A stretch of DNA of 64,000 nt from Sphingomonas sp. Leaf230 (GCF_001421745.1 NZ_LMKW01000008.1:373027-437026); one strand, 5' to 3'. Numbered from the stretch's first letter, positions 9,261 through 19,800 are shown. Numbers and translations are program-made. Notes: generated by a model not told the origin, from the letters alone.

Positions 9261-12200
9261 CTAGAAGGTCCCGCGCAGACCGACCAGGAACTGACGACCC
9301 GGCTTGTACTGCGTGAAGGTCGCGTTCTCGAACTGGAAGTACGACCGCAGCGTAGCGTTCGTGAAGTTTGCGACGTTCACCGTCAGCTGAGGCGCCCCGG
9401 CAAGGCCGAAGATCTTGTCCAGATCGAAAGACGACGAGAAGTCGTAGGTCGTATAGTCCGTACCGAACAATGCCGCCGCCGGGATACCGTTCTGCGCCGC
9501 ACCGCTGTTCTGCGATCCCTCCCGCGAGGTGGTCGACACCCGCAGCATGACGCCGTGCTTTTCGTAATAGCCCGTGATGTTGTAGGTAAACGGCGCCACG
9601 CCGAACGCGGTTGCCGCACCCTTGCTGGTCTGGTCGACGACCGTCGCATTGGCGTTGAAGCCGAACCCGGTGATGCCGATATTCTTGGTCAGGAAGTCGA
9701 GTGGCTGGACCCACTGGAATTCGAGCCCGTTGATGGTCAGCTTGTCCGCCACGTTGACCTGCGACGTGACCTGGACCTGCGCGGTGCCGGGGCCACCACG
9801 CGAGTTGATCGCGATCTGCTGCGTCGGGTTCAGCGTGTCGTAGGTGATCCCGTATTGCGACAGGTTCGAGAACGGAACCGTGCTGATCGCGGTGTTCGTG
9901 AAGCCCTTGATCGACTTGCGGAACGCATTGAAGCTGACCACGCCTTCGCGGCCGGTATAATATTCGAAGCCCAGATCGATGTTCGTCGACATGTACGGCT
10001 CGAGCGCCGGGTTGCCGATCGAAGCCTGGTCCGCCGATGGCGCGCCGAAGTTCACGCCCGGCAGCTGCGCCGACGGATCGGGACGCGTCATGGTACGCGA
10101 TCCGGCGACGCGGACCACCGCGTGCTCGCTGACGTCGTAGGCGAAGGTCGCGGCGGGCAACCACTTCGAATAGACGTTGCGCGTCGACACGATGCTGACG
10201 AGGTTCGGATAGCGGCTACCGTCCGGCAATGCGACGCCGGTCGCGGTCGTATTGCGCGGATCGGGCAACGAGACGCGACCCGTGATCGTCTGGATCGTGT
10301 TGACGTAGCGTACGCCGACGTTGAACCGCAGCATGTTGCCGCCAAGGTCCTGCTCGCCGTTCACCGTGGCGAACGCGGACTTCACCACTTCGCGAATGCC
10401 GCCGCCGCTTGCGCCCGTGGTGGACGCACCGCTTTCCGGCGAGTTGTCGTGGTAGAAGTCATAGTTGGTCGCAGCCGCGAACTTCGGCCAGTCGACCGTC
10501 ACGAAACCGGCCGGCCCTGGCGTCAGGTAGCTTGGTGCCGCCGAGTTGGGAACGAGCGAACCACCATAGGTCACCGGGCCGGTCATGCCCGCGGTCGATC
10601 CGGTGCCGAAGCCCGGATAGGTCGGGTAGCCGGCTGGGATCACGCCCGGCGCGTTCAGGCCTTCGCAGGGCGGCTGCGAATTCGGCGAGGCGACGAACAC
10701 GCTGGGATTATTGCCGCAAACGGCGTTCTGGTAGGCCTGGCTGTTGTCGTTGCTGCTGATCCGGCGCGACACGTCGTCGAACGCGCCGCCGATCTTCAGG
10801 TTGAGGGCCGGCTTGCCCCAGGTCAGGTCGCCGCGCGCGCCCTTGCTCTTGTTGAGCCGGCGTTCGTCGGAGATGTTGACGCGGCTGCCGGGATTCCAGC
10901 CGAAATTCGCCGGATCGTTCAGGTCCAGCGCGCTCTGGATCGTCGGGATGCCGCTGCCGTCGTTCGAATAGGTCACGGTGTTGCCGACACCCAGCGGGGT
11001 CGTCAGGCCGACCGACGGGTTCTCGCGGTGGAAGGTCGAGCGCGCGTAATTGCCCTGCAGGTTCAGCTTGAGCGTGTCGGAGATTTCCCACTCGCCGCCG
11101 GGGTTGATGCTGAAGAGCTTCGTCGTCTCGGTGTACGGGCGGAATTCGTTGAAGAACTGCGCGTTGGCGAACGTCCCGCCGGTGACGACGCAGCCGATCG
11201 TGCAGTCGGCCTTGTCGAACGTCAGGTTGGTCGGGATGATCGCGCCGTTGCGGACGATCCACGCCATGTTCTCGCGCGTCAGGTCGTTCTTCTTGTAGCC
11301 GTACAGGCCATCAACGTAGAAGTGCAGCGTATCGGACGGCTGCCATTCGGCGCTGACGATCGCGTTGATACGGTCACGCGGACCGCGGATGCTGGTCGAA
11401 CGCCCAAGCCGCGGCAGCAATGCGTTGTCGATCTGTTGGATCGTCGCACCTGGGTTGTTCGCGAGCAGGAAATCCTGATTGATTACCGTGCCGGCAACCA
11501 ACCCGGCGCCAGCGCCGGCCGGGACCAACCCGGGGATGGTCCAGTTGCCGCCACCGGTGCCATTGCAACTCGCATTGTTGGCACGGCACTGGGCAGCAAG
11601 TGTCTGCGCCGCGGTTGGCGTATTCTGGACGCCGTTGGTCGTACCGGCGATGCCGTTGGGCGTCGTCAGCGCAGGATTGGTATAGCCAATCGTCTCGAAC
11701 CCGCGCGTGTCGGTGAACAGGCGCTGGGCGGACACGCCTGCGAGGATACCGACCTTGTCACCGCGCCAGCTGCCGATCAGCGAGCCGCGGGCACCGATCC
11801 GGTCCTCGGGCGACTGCTTCGTCCCTTGTACGTTGTAGGCGAGGAACGAGGTCGCGCGATCGAACGGCCGTGCCGAGCGCAGATCGATGTTACCGGCCGC
11901 ACCACCTTCGAGCAGGTCCGCAGTGTAGCTCTTGTTGACCGTCAGCTTGGTGAACAGGTCGGTCGGGAAGAAGCTGAGATCGACCGAGCGATCGGTGCCC
12001 TGCGCATCGGTCGCGCCCGACGACGCCACCGCGATCGTCGCGCCGTTGAGCGTGACGTTCGTGAAGTTCGATCCGAGACCACGGATCGCGACGTTCGTAC
12101 CTTCGCCGGTCACGTCGCGCGTGATGGTGATGCCCGGGATGCGGTTGAAGGATTCGGCGATGTTCGTGTCGGGGAACTTGCCGATATCCTCGGCGAAGAT

Positions 12201-12527
12201 CGAATCCGTGAAGCCGGTTGCCGCGCGCTTCGCGTTCGTCGACTTGGCCAGGCTCGAACGATAGCCGGTGACGACGATGTCGCCGCTATCGGCCGCATCG
12301 ATCGTGCCGGGGGTCTGGTCGGAGTCCGGCAGGGCCGCTGCTGGCGACGCGGCAGGCGCGGTCGGCCCGGCGGTGGCGGGCGCGGCACCTTGCGACGCGG
12401 CTGGTGCCGGGTCCTGCGTCGGCGGAATGGTCTGCGCCGCCGCAACGGTCGACGACAGCGCTACCATCGTCGTCGCACACAGGAGCGCTGCGCGCGTAAG
12501 ACGAGGGGCCATTTTGAAAGGCGTCAT
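9261..12527 (-). CDS. TonB-dependent outer-membrane receptor, probably for xylan-derived oligosaccharides
   Basis: The 1088-residue protein has a signal peptide (about residues 1-31, ending VAAAQ) and a Pro/Ala-rich stretch to about residue 70. The plug domain starts at DIVVTGYRSSLAKS, with FPDTNIAESFNRIPGITI and VAIRGLGSNFTNVTLNG. A large 22-strand barrel follows, ending in aromatic phenylalanine (VGLRGTF), the outer-membrane assembly signal. The size, the IPG and RGLG signatures and the 'EDIGKFPDTNIAE' motif place it in the Caulobacter/Xanthomonas-type glycan receptor group (TIGR01782-like). Energised by TonB-ExbBD, it would import oligosaccharides into the periplasm. Next to GH115 and uxuA the likely cargo is (glucurono)xylo-oligomers, which is inference. 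ATG 12527 has GAGGA upstream. Confidence 0.92.
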   Translation of the reverse strand: MTPFKMAPRLTRAALLCATTMVALSSTVAAAQTIPPTQDPAPAASQGAAPATAGPTAPAASPAAALPDSDQTPGTIDAADSGDIVVTGYRSSLAKSTNAKRAATGFTDSIFAEDIGKFPDTNIAESFNRIPGITITRDVTGEGTNVAIRGLGSNFTNVTLNGATIAVASSGATDAQGTDRSVDLSFFPTDLFTKLTVNKSYTADLLEGGAAGNIDLRSARPFDRATSFLAYNVQGTKQSPEDRIGARGSLIGSWRGDKVGILAGVSAQRLFTDTRGFETIGYTNPALTTPNGIAGTTNGVQNTPTAAQTLAAQCRANNASCNGTGGGNWTIPGLVPAGAGAGLVAGTVINQDFLLANNPGATIQQIDNALLPRLGRSTSIRGPRDRINAIVSAEWQPSDTLHFYVDGLYGYKKNDLTRENMAWIVRNGAIIPTNLTFDKADCTIGCVVTGGTFANAQFFNEFRPYTETTKLFSINPGGEWEISDTLKLNLQGNYARSTFHRENPSVGLTTPLGVGNTVTYSNDGSGIPTIQSALDLNDPANFGWNPGSRVNISDERRLNKSKGARGDLTWGKPALNLKIGGAFDDVSRRISSNDNSQAYQNAVCGNNPSVFVASPNSQPPCEGLNAPGVIPAGYPTYPGFGTGSTAGMTGPVTYGGSLVPNSAAPSYLTPGPAGFVTVDWPKFAAATNYDFYHDNSPESGASTTGASGGGIREVVKSAFATVNGEQDLGGNMLRFNVGVRYVNTIQTITGRVSLPDPRNTTATGVALPDGSRYPNLVSIVSTRNVYSKWLPAATFAYDVSEHAVVRVAGSRTMTRPDPSAQLPGVNFGAPSADQASIGNPALEPYMSTNIDLGFEYYTGREGVVSFNAFRKSIKGFTNTAISTVPFSNLSQYGITYDTLNPTQQIAINSRGGPGTAQVQVTSQVNVADKLTINGLEFQWVQPLDFLTKNIGITGFGFNANATVVDQTSKGAATAFGVAPFTYNITGYYEKHGVMLRVSTTSREGSQNSGAAQNGIPAAALFGTDYTTYDFSSSFDLDKIFGLAGAPQLTVNVANFTNATLRSYFQFENATFTQYKPGRQFLVGLRGTF

Positions 12528-12675
12528 GTTCAGGATCCTCTTGGAACCTCGCTGTCCGACTGGCGGCAGGAAGCGTCTCGTTGTTATGAAAGCTTGAAAA
12601 ACGTCAGGTGCCGGGCGCTAGGTACTGCGCGACGTACTCCACCGGCTCGACCAACTGGTCGACGGGCATGCGACA

Positions 12676-12744
12676 TCAATAGCGTTAAAAGCCATCCCCA
12701 TTCCTCGTCACGCCCGTCTATGCGGGTCCGTTGATAGCGCTATC
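12676..12744 (-). promoter_or_regulatory. xyl-box-like LacI-family operators upstream of the TonB receptor
   Basis: At 12733-12744 there is a perfect 12-bp palindrome GATAGCGCTATC. It resembles the xyl-box (TGGTAGCGCTAACA) known from Xanthomonas xylan-utilisation genes, where a LacI-family XylR binds. A weaker half-similar site, AATAGCGTTAA, lies at about 12678-12688. Both are within about 220 bp upstream of the receptor start. No LacI regulator is encoded in the window, so it would lie elsewhere. The remaining gap from 12745 to 13036 shows no credible gene. Confidence 0.5.
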
Positions 12745-13036
12745 TCATCGCTATTGGTCGACGAGTCAAGATGGTTCGGTTAGGCCAATATTACGTGGTC
12801 GGCTCTACCGGTTCGGGATCTAGGATGGTCTCGTCGGCTTTTCAGCGAGTTGAGCAGTATTATGACCGCCGAACGCGCATCGTCATCGTGTCGCGATTCA
12901 TAAATCGCTTCTGTCGACGGTTTAGGGACGAAGCGTCGTAGAGATCGACTCAGTCCAATCGGGGCACACCCGTCAGACAGCCGTCGTTCAATAGCGAGAT
13001 CACGCGATCGCTACCGGTACACAAGGCGCTGGACCC

Positions 13037-13789
13037 TCAGTCGGAGGCAGACAGAACCCGCTGGAACAATGCGAACATCCACCCGGTCGCCTGCGCGAAT
13101 AGTGCCGCATCATACCGTGGCCCCTCGTCGCGCAGGAACGCATGCGCGGCGTTGACCTCATGCCATTCATAGCGCGCACCGACCTCTTCCAGGCGCGCGC
13201 GGATGAGTGCCCGGCCGGCAAACGGCACATGCGGATCGGCGCGACCGAAGACGAACAGCGTCTCCGCCTTCAGGTCCGCCATCCGCGCTAGGCTGTCGTC
13301 ATCCTTGCCGAGCCCGAGCGATCCCGCATGGATATCGGTCGGATAAAAGCACGCCGCCGCCAGCACGCGCGGATCTAGCGCGGCACGGTACGCCAGATGC
13401 CCGCCCAGGCACACGCCCACCGTCGCAAGCCGCCCCGTACAGGCCGCGTGCCCGGCCAGAAAATCCAGCCCGGCGGTCGCATCGGCATCGAACGCCGCAA
13501 CCGGCTTGGCGATCTTCAACGCGTTGCCACGATCCGTACCGGCGGTGTCGTACGCCAGCACGGTCCCGGGCGCTTCATACTCGTGATACACCTCGGGGAC
13601 CGCAACACAGTAGCCGTGCCCCGCGATATACGCCGCCAGTCGCCGGATCGGCGCCGTCACCTGATAGATTTCCGAGAACAGCAAAACCCCGGGAAACCGC
13701 CCCTTGATCGCCGGGCGAAACACATGGACCCGCATCACGCCGCCATCGGCCGAAGGCAGTTCGACGAATTCGTCGCTGGAGATGATCAT
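13037..13789 (-). CDS. Dienelactone hydrolase family protein
   Basis: The 250-residue alpha/beta-hydrolase carries the dienelactone hydrolase catalytic triad in order: Cys127 in GVCLGGH, Asp185 in FGRADPHVPF, and His216 in NAAHAFLRDEGPRYD. Cys in place of Ser at the nucleophile elbow is diagnostic of the DLH family. The oxyanion and cap segments (VLLFSEIYQVTAPIRRLA, PEVYHEYEAPGT) also fit. True dienelactone hydrolases open dienelactone in chlorocatechol breakdown, but no aromatic-degradation genes lie nearby. The substrate may therefore be another ester or lactone, and the gene stands alone. It has no signal peptide and is cytosolic. Confidence 0.88.
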   Translation of the reverse strand: MIISSDEFVELPSADGGVMRVHVFRPAIKGRFPGVLLFSEIYQVTAPIRRLAAYIAGHGYCVAVPEVYHEYEAPGTVLAYDTAGTDRGNALKIAKPVAAFDADATAGLDFLAGHAACTGRLATVGVCLGGHLAYRAALDPRVLAAACFYPTDIHAGSLGLGKDDDSLARMADLKAETLFVFGRADPHVPFAGRALIRARLEEVGARYEWHEVNAAHAFLRDEGPRYDAALFAQATGWMFALFQRVLSASD

Positions 13790-14033
13790 GGCGCGGTATC
13801 CCGATAGAGCTACCCAGCCGCGCTACCGCATCGCCGGGGCTCGTTCACGGGAAATCCGGCGTACGCCGCCAATGCACGCGGCCAGTGTCGATGGTTCGAT
13901 CGGAACTTGGCGAGATGGGTCCGGTCGATACCCGCCATGCCACGGATCTCGTGTCCAAGCGTGACGCCTGCTCCGCCACCGCTTCACCACGATGCCCGTT
14001 ACAGCGGCGCAGGCATCTGCTATTCGGTCGGCG

Positions 14034-14366
14034 ATGCGTAGGCTCCTGCCCTTCCTTGCCTGTCTGATGCTCGTGCTGACCACTTGGGTCGGCGTGGCGC
14101 ATGCGGCCGAGGTTGGCGGTTGCATCGAGACCAGCCAGTACGAAGCTGCCCTGCATGTCGATAGCGATGGCGATCAGGTCGCGGCCGATGCCGACAAGGG
14201 CTATCCGCATCATCACGGCAGTTGCCACGCGCACCATATGAGCGCGCCGGACTCCGACGCTTTGGCCGGCATAACCGGTCCAACCCGCGCCACGCTCGTG
14301 TCCTTCGACGGCGCAGCGCTGGTAGGGCGGAACGCCGACACTGCGCTGAGACCGCCCCGGGCCTGA
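14034..14366 (+). CDS. Small exported His-rich protein preceding czcCBA (CzcI-like)
   Basis: The protein has about 110 residues if the start is ATG 14034 (MRRLLPFLACLMLVLTTWVGVAHA). That gives a clean signal peptide with an AHA-AE cut; an in-frame ATG at 13992 is less likely. The mature part has a metal-ligand cluster (Cys-x..., YPHHHGSCHAHHM) in the middle and no recognisable enzyme fold. Small His-rich periplasmic proteins often head Czc-type efflux operons (CzcI in Cupriavidus), and this gene is followed after 55 nt by czcC in the same direction. A role in metal sensing or buffering in the periplasm is inference from context and composition. I see no clear similarity to a named family. Confidence 0.65.
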   Translation: MRRLLPFLACLMLVLTTWVGVAHAAEVGGCIETSQYEAALHVDSDGDQVAADADKGYPHHHGSCHAHHMSAPDSDALAGITGPTRATLVSFDGAALVGRNADTALRPPRA

Positions 14367-14421
14367 CACGTCGATCGGGTGCGCCGAGCGCGCCTGAATC
14401 TACTTCGTCAGGAGCATTCCC

Positions 14422-15684
14422 ATGCATCGTATTTTCGCGGCTATCGTGGCCGCAGGCGCCTGCGCATCGTCGCTGCAGGCCCAGACCCGTCCGCCGGTTT
14501 TGGCGGAACCAGTCCTTACGCTCGCCGGCGCGCTTGGCCGCGCCGGCGCGTCGTCACCCTTCCAGGATGCCGCGTCCGCCGGCGTTCGAGCCGCCGAGGC
14601 GCAGCGCCGGGTCGCGGCGCTTCGGCCGAACCCGTCGATCGTCGCCGAGACCGAGAACGTTGCGGGGTCCGGGATCTATCGGGGCCTGCGCTCGTCCGAG
14701 ACGACGCTGGGGTTGGCGCTGCCCCTGGAACGCGGCGGCAAGCGGCAGGCCCGGATGGCACTCGCCGACGCGCAGATCGGCCGCGCAGGTATCGCCGCAG
14801 AGATTGCGCGCGCCGACCTCCGACTGCGGGTCACGCAGGCGTATGTCGTCGGGGTGGCCGCGCAACGTCGTGTAGCGGTCGCGCGCGATCAAGTCGGGAT
14901 TGCCGCCGAAGTGCTTCGCGCCGCCAAGGTGCGGGTGCAGGCAGGGCGCGCCTCACCGCTTGAGGAACAGCGCGCAGACGTAGCGCGCCTTGCCGCCGGG
15001 GGCGCCTTGGAACGTGCGGACCGTTCAGCCACCGTCGCCGCGACGAACCTTGCCCGACTTATTGGAATGCCGGTCGGCGCGCTCGACAACTCCTGGTTCC
15101 AGCAGGTGGACGCGCTAGGCCCCGTCCAACCATCCCGTTCGACGGGCACACTCATCGCCGCGGCAGCCCGCGCGGATCTCGACACCGCGACCGCGCAGGT
15201 GCGGCTCGCGCGAAGCCAGCGCGTGCCCGACTTGACGCTCAGCGCCAGCGCACGACGGCTTGAGCAGACCAACGACACCGCCGCCGTTTTTGGCGTCTCG
15301 ATCCCGCTGACCGTCTTCAACGGCGGCCGATCGGCGGTTGCCGTCGCCGATGCGCAGCGCGACCAGTCGGATGCACTGCGGCGCGTGGCGGTGCTCGATG
15401 CCGAGCAGGACATCGCAACCACGCAGGCTGAGGCCGGGAATGCCGCGACCACCGCGCGCAACGCGACCGGGCCCGCGCTCGCCGCGGCCGCGGAAGCCGC
15501 GCGGATCGCACGCATCGGCTACCGCGAAGGCAAGTTCGGGCAGCTCGACCTGCTCGACGCGGAGCGGACGCTTCTCGACACACGGACGGCCGCGATCGAC
15601 GCGCTTGCCGCCTATCACGACGCTCGTGCGCGCCTCGAGCGGCTGACGGCCGAAGCGCCGATTGCCAAGGACACCGACCGATGA
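14422..15684 (+). CDS. czcC: CzcC-type outer-membrane efflux channel (TolC family)
   Basis: The 420-residue protein has a signal peptide (AGACASSLQA-Q). It shows the duplicated helical pattern of the outer-membrane factor family: LRPNPSIVAETENVAGSGIY and LALPLERGGKRQARMALADA in the first repeat, ASARRLEQTNDTAAVFGVSIP with LTVFNGGRS and YREGKFGQLDLLDAERTLLD in the second. The NVAGSG and LE.GGKR signatures point to the CzcC group rather than TolC itself. It would form the trimeric exit duct of a Co/Zn/Cd efflux pump. SD-like AGGAG lies 9 nt before ATG 14422. Its end overlaps czcB by 4 nt (ATGA), so the two are translationally coupled. Confidence 0.92.
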   Translation: MHRIFAAIVAAGACASSLQAQTRPPVLAEPVLTLAGALGRAGASSPFQDAASAGVRAAEAQRRVAALRPNPSIVAETENVAGSGIYRGLRSSETTLGLALPLERGGKRQARMALADAQIGRAGIAAEIARADLRLRVTQAYVVGVAAQRRVAVARDQVGIAAEVLRAAKVRVQAGRASPLEEQRADVARLAAGGALERADRSATVAATNLARLIGMPVGALDNSWFQQVDALGPVQPSRSTGTLIAAAARADLDTATAQVRLARSQRVPDLTLSASARRLEQTNDTAAVFGVSIPLTVFNGGRSAVAVADAQRDQSDALRRVAVLDAEQDIATTQAEAGNAATTARNATGPALAAAAEAARIARIGYREGKFGQLDLLDAERTLLDTRTAAIDALAAYHDARARLERLTAEAPIAKDTDR

Positions 15685-16835
15685 ACCGCACGATTTTGCG
15701 CGCGATAGCGCCTGCCGCTGCCGCTCTGGCATTTGCAGGCTGTAGCCCCTCCCCCGACCCGACGCCCGTAGCCAACGCTAAGGCGAATGAGGACCGAGAG
15801 AAGGCTTCCGGCGATCCCACGGTCGCGACCCTGTCGGCGCAGCAGATTGCCGACGCCGGTATCGAGGTCACGCGCCCGACCGTCGGCGGCGTCGCGGGCG
15901 CGATCGAACTGCCCGCGACGATCGAGGGCGATCCGCAGGGCGTGCAGGTCGTGGCCGCGCCGATCGGCGGCCGGCTGGTCTCGCTCACCCGCAACCTCGG
16001 CCAGTCGATCGGCCGCGGCGAGACGCTGGCGATCATCGAGAGCCGCGAGGCAGCGTCGCTCAACGCCGAGGTCGAGGCCGCCGGTGCGCGATCGGTGCTC
16101 GCCCGGTCGAACCTCCAACGCGAACAGCGGTTGTTTGCCGAACGCGTGTCACCCGAGCAGGATCTAGTCGCAGCCCGCACCGCCGCAACCGAAGCGAGCA
16201 TCGCGCTCCGTCTCGCGCGGCAGCAGCTGTCGGCCACGGGTGGCGGAGGCGGTGCGCTCAACCGCATCGCGGTGCGCGCGCCGATTGCCGGCCAGGTAAT
16301 CGCCCGGTCGGCTACGCTCGGGCAGCGGGTCGCGGCCGACGCCGAAATCTTCCGCGTCGCCAACCTCGCCAAGGTGTCGGTGACGATGTCGCTCGTTCCT
16401 GCGGATGCCGGTCGCGTAAGGCCGGGTGCACGCGTCGAAGTCACGTCCGCCGGCCGCCGCCAGGATGGCCGCGTGACCTTCGTCTCGCCGATCCTCGACG
16501 AAACCACGCGCCTCGTCCCCGTGATCGCGACGATCGACAATGCGGGCGGCCTCTGGCGCGTCGGCGAGAATGTCGGCGTGTCGGTGCTGCTCCCTGCGAG
16601 CGGGGACCGCAGCGTCGCCGTGCCCTCGGCTGCCGTGCAGATGATCAGTGACCGGCCGCATGTCTTCGTCCGTACTGCGAGCGGGTTCCGTGCCACGCCG
16701 GTGACGCTCGGCCGCACCAATGGCGGGGCGGTCACCGTGACCGCAGGCCTGACCGGCGAGGAGCGCATCGCCTCGACCAACTCGTTCACGCTCAAGGCCG
16801 AACTCGGCAAAGGCGCGGCGAAGGACGAGGACTAG
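15681..16835 (+). CDS. czcB: CzcB-type periplasmic adaptor (membrane fusion protein)
   Basis: The 384-residue protein has a lipoprotein-type signal (ALAFAGC at about residues 15-21) anchoring it to the inner membrane. Domains follow in order: a barrel-sandwich/lipoyl half (VVAAPIGGRLVSLTRNLGQSIGRGETLAIIES), an alpha-helical hairpin with SVLARSNLQREQRLFAERVSPEQDL, the returning lipoyl half (IAVRAPIAGQVIARSATLGQRV), a beta-barrel (VEVTSAGRRQDGRVTFVSPI) and a membrane-proximal domain. It links the CzcA pump to the CzcC channel. It overlaps czcC by 4 nt and lies 3 nt before czcA, as in other czcCBA operons. There is no His-rich extension at the N-terminus of the kind seen in CzcB of Cupriavidus. 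Confidence 0.92.
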   Translation: MNRTILRAIAPAAAALAFAGCSPSPDPTPVANAKANEDREKASGDPTVATLSAQQIADAGIEVTRPTVGGVAGAIELPATIEGDPQGVQVVAAPIGGRLVSLTRNLGQSIGRGETLAIIESREAASLNAEVEAAGARSVLARSNLQREQRLFAERVSPEQDLVAARTAATEASIALRLARQQLSATGGGGGALNRIAVRAPIAGQVIARSATLGQRVAADAEIFRVANLAKVSVTMSLVPADAGRVRPGARVEVTSAGRRQDGRVTFVSPILDETTRLVPVIATIDNAGGLWRVGENVGVSVLLPASGDRSVAVPSAAVQMISDRPHVFVRTASGFRATPVTLGRTNGGAVTVTAGLTGEERIASTNSFTLKAELGKGAAKDED

Positions 16836-16838
16836 ACC

Positions 16839-19800
16839 ATGCTCTCGCGTATCGTAACGCTCGCCGTCGAGAAGCGCTGGCTCGTCCTGCTGCTGACGTT
16901 CGCCGCCGCGCTCGCCGGCGTGTTCGCCATCCAGCGGCTGCCGATCGACGCCGTCCCCGACATCACCAACAACCAGGTCCAGATCAACGTCCGCGCCCCC
17001 GCGCTGTCGCCGGACCAGATCGAGAAACAGGTCGCCTTCACCGTCGAGACCGCGCTCGCCGGCATCCCCGGTCTCGACTATACGCGATCGCTCAGCCGCA
17101 ACGGTTTCGCGCAGGTCACTGCGGTATTCGACGAGAAGACCGATATCTACTTCGCGCGGTCGCAGGTGGCGGAGCGGCTGCGCACCGCCGAGGACGATCT
17201 GCCGGACGACGTGGTGCCCGAGATGGGACCGATCGCCACCGGGCTCGGCGACATCTTCATGTGGACGGTCGAATACCGCGAGCTCGACCAGGTCCGCCAC
17301 CGCAACGGCGAACCCGGCCTGCAAAAGGACGGCAGCTATATCACGCCGGAAGGCGACCATCTCGTCAGCGAACCCGACAAGGCGACGTATCTGCGCACCG
17401 TGCAGGACTGGATCGTCACGCCGCAGTTGAAGAGCAGCGCAGGTCTTGCGGGGGTCGACAGCCTCGGCGGCTATACCAAGCAGTATCTCGTCGTCCCCGA
17501 TATCCAGCGGATGGCGGCGATGAAGATCACGCTCCAGGACCTCGCCACCGCGCTCGAACGCAACAATACAAGCGCAGGCGCCGGCATCGTCGACCGTAAC
17601 GGCGAGGGCCTCGCGGTCCGCGCCGACGGCCGGGTCCGCAACGCCGACGAGCTCGCGCGCACCGTGGTCGCGACGCGCGAGAGCGTGCCAATCCTGCTCA
17701 GCCAGATCGCCACCGTCCGCACGGGCCAGGCATTGCGGATGGGTTCGGCGTCGGAGAACGGCCACGAGGTCGTCGTCGGCACCGCGGTCATGCGGATCGG
17801 CGAGAACAGCCGTACCGTCTCGACCGGGGTCGGCACGCGGCTCGAGGAGATCGGCCGCGCGCTCCCCGTCGACATCGTGGTGAAGCCGGTGCTCAACCGC
17901 ACCGAACTCGTCAATTCGACGATCGCGACCGTCGCCCGCAATCTCGCCGAAGGCGCGGTGCTGGTTATCGTCGTGCTGTTCGTGCTGCTCGGCAATTTCC
18001 GCGCTGCGCTGATCGCTGCGCTGGTCATCCCGATCACGATGCTGGTGACGAGCATCGGCATGCTAAAGGCCGGCGTTTCCGCCAATCTGATGAGCCTCGG
18101 CGCACTCGATTTCGGGCTGATCGTCGATGGCGCCGTCATCATCGTCGAGAACGCGCTCCGCCGCCTCGGCGACGCGCAACATGGTCGCAGCGAGCCATTG
18201 CCCCTGCGACAAAGCCTCGACGTGGTCGCAGCATCGGCGCGCGAGATGATACGCCCCTCGGTCTACGGGCAGGCGATCATCATTCTGGTCTATGCGCCGC
18301 TGCTCACCTTCACCGGCGTCGAGGGCAAGATGTTCGAGCCGATGGCACTGACCGTCATCATCGCGCTCGTCTTCGCCTTCGTCCTGTCGATGACGTTCGT
18401 CCCCGCGGCGATCGCTATCGCGCTCAGCCGGCGCGTAGACGAGAAGGAAAGCCGGATCATCGGCTGGCTGAGCCGTCGCTACGAACCGGGCCTCGGCAAG
18501 GCGATGCGACGCCCGAGCATCACCCTGAGCATCGCCGTCGGCGCGCTGGCGCTGGCGGGTGTCGCCTTCACCACGCTCGGCCAGGAGTTCCTGCCGCAAC
18601 TCGACGAGGGCAACATCCTCGTCCAGGCGGTCCGCATTCCCGGCACCTCGGTCGACCAGAGCCAGGCGATGCAGTTCCAGGTCGAGAAGCTGCTCGCGCG
18701 CCAACCCGAGGTCCGCTTCGCCTTCTCGCGCACCGGCACGTCCGAGATCGCGAGCGATCCGATGCCGCCGAACGCCACCGACACCTTTGTTATCCTGAAA
18801 CCAAAGGCCGAATGGCCCGACCCGAGCCTACCCAAGGAAGCGCTGGTCGCGCGGATGGAGAAGCAGCTTTCGACGCTGCCCGGCAACGCGTACGAGATCA
18901 CCCAGCCGATCCAGATGCGCTTCAACGAACTGATCGCGGGCGTGCGTGGCGACATCGCGGTGAAAATCTTCGGCGACGACTTCGGCGGGATGAACGCCGC
19001 CGCGGACCGTATCGCCGATGTCCTGCGCAAGACCCGCGGCGCGGTCGACGTCCGCGTCGAACAGACCGAGGGCTTACCGATGCTCGACATCCGCCCGAAC
19101 CGCATGGCGATGTCGCGGATCGGCGTCACCGCGGGCGACGTGCAGGACACCGTGGCCGCCGCGATCGGTGGACGCGAGGCCGGCATGATCTTCGAGGGCG
19201 ATCGGCGTTTCCCGGTCGTGATCCGCCTGTCCGAATCGTCGCGCTCGGACTTGACCCAAGTGGCGCAAATCCCCGTCCCGACCTCGGCCGGCGGGTTCGT
19301 GCCGCTGTCGACCGTCGCCGACATCGCGGTCGTCGACGGACCCAACCAGATCAGCCGTGAGAACGGCAAGCGCCGCGTGGTCGTCCAGGCCAACGTCCGC
19401 GACCGCGATGTCGCCGGCGTGGTCGCCGACGCGCGCGCTGCCATCGACGCGGAGGTGACGATGCCGCCCGGAACCTATGTCGAATGGGGCGGGCAGTTCG
19501 AGAACCTCGCCTCCGCACGCGACCGCCTGATGCTCGTCGTGCCGGTCTGCTTCGCGGTCATCATGCTGCTGCTCTACGGCGCGCTTGGCTCGGTCCGCGA
19601 CGCGGCGATCGTGTTCACAGGCGTGCCGCTCGCACTCGTCGGCGGCGTCCTCGCGCTCGTGGCTCGAGGGATGCCGTTCTCCGTCTCGGCTGCGGTCGGG
19701 TTCATCGCGCTCTCGGGTATCGCCGTGCTCAACGGGCTGGTGATGGTCTCGTCGATCCACGACCTGATGGCTCGCGGCATGGACAGGACACGCGCCGCGC

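Noticed and set aside
9555..12734. 1059-codon open frame on the plus strand, antisense to the TonB receptor
   Set aside because: It is an effect of GC-rich codon usage opposite a real gene; its product is Arg/Ala-rich with no domain, while the minus strand encodes a complete receptor.
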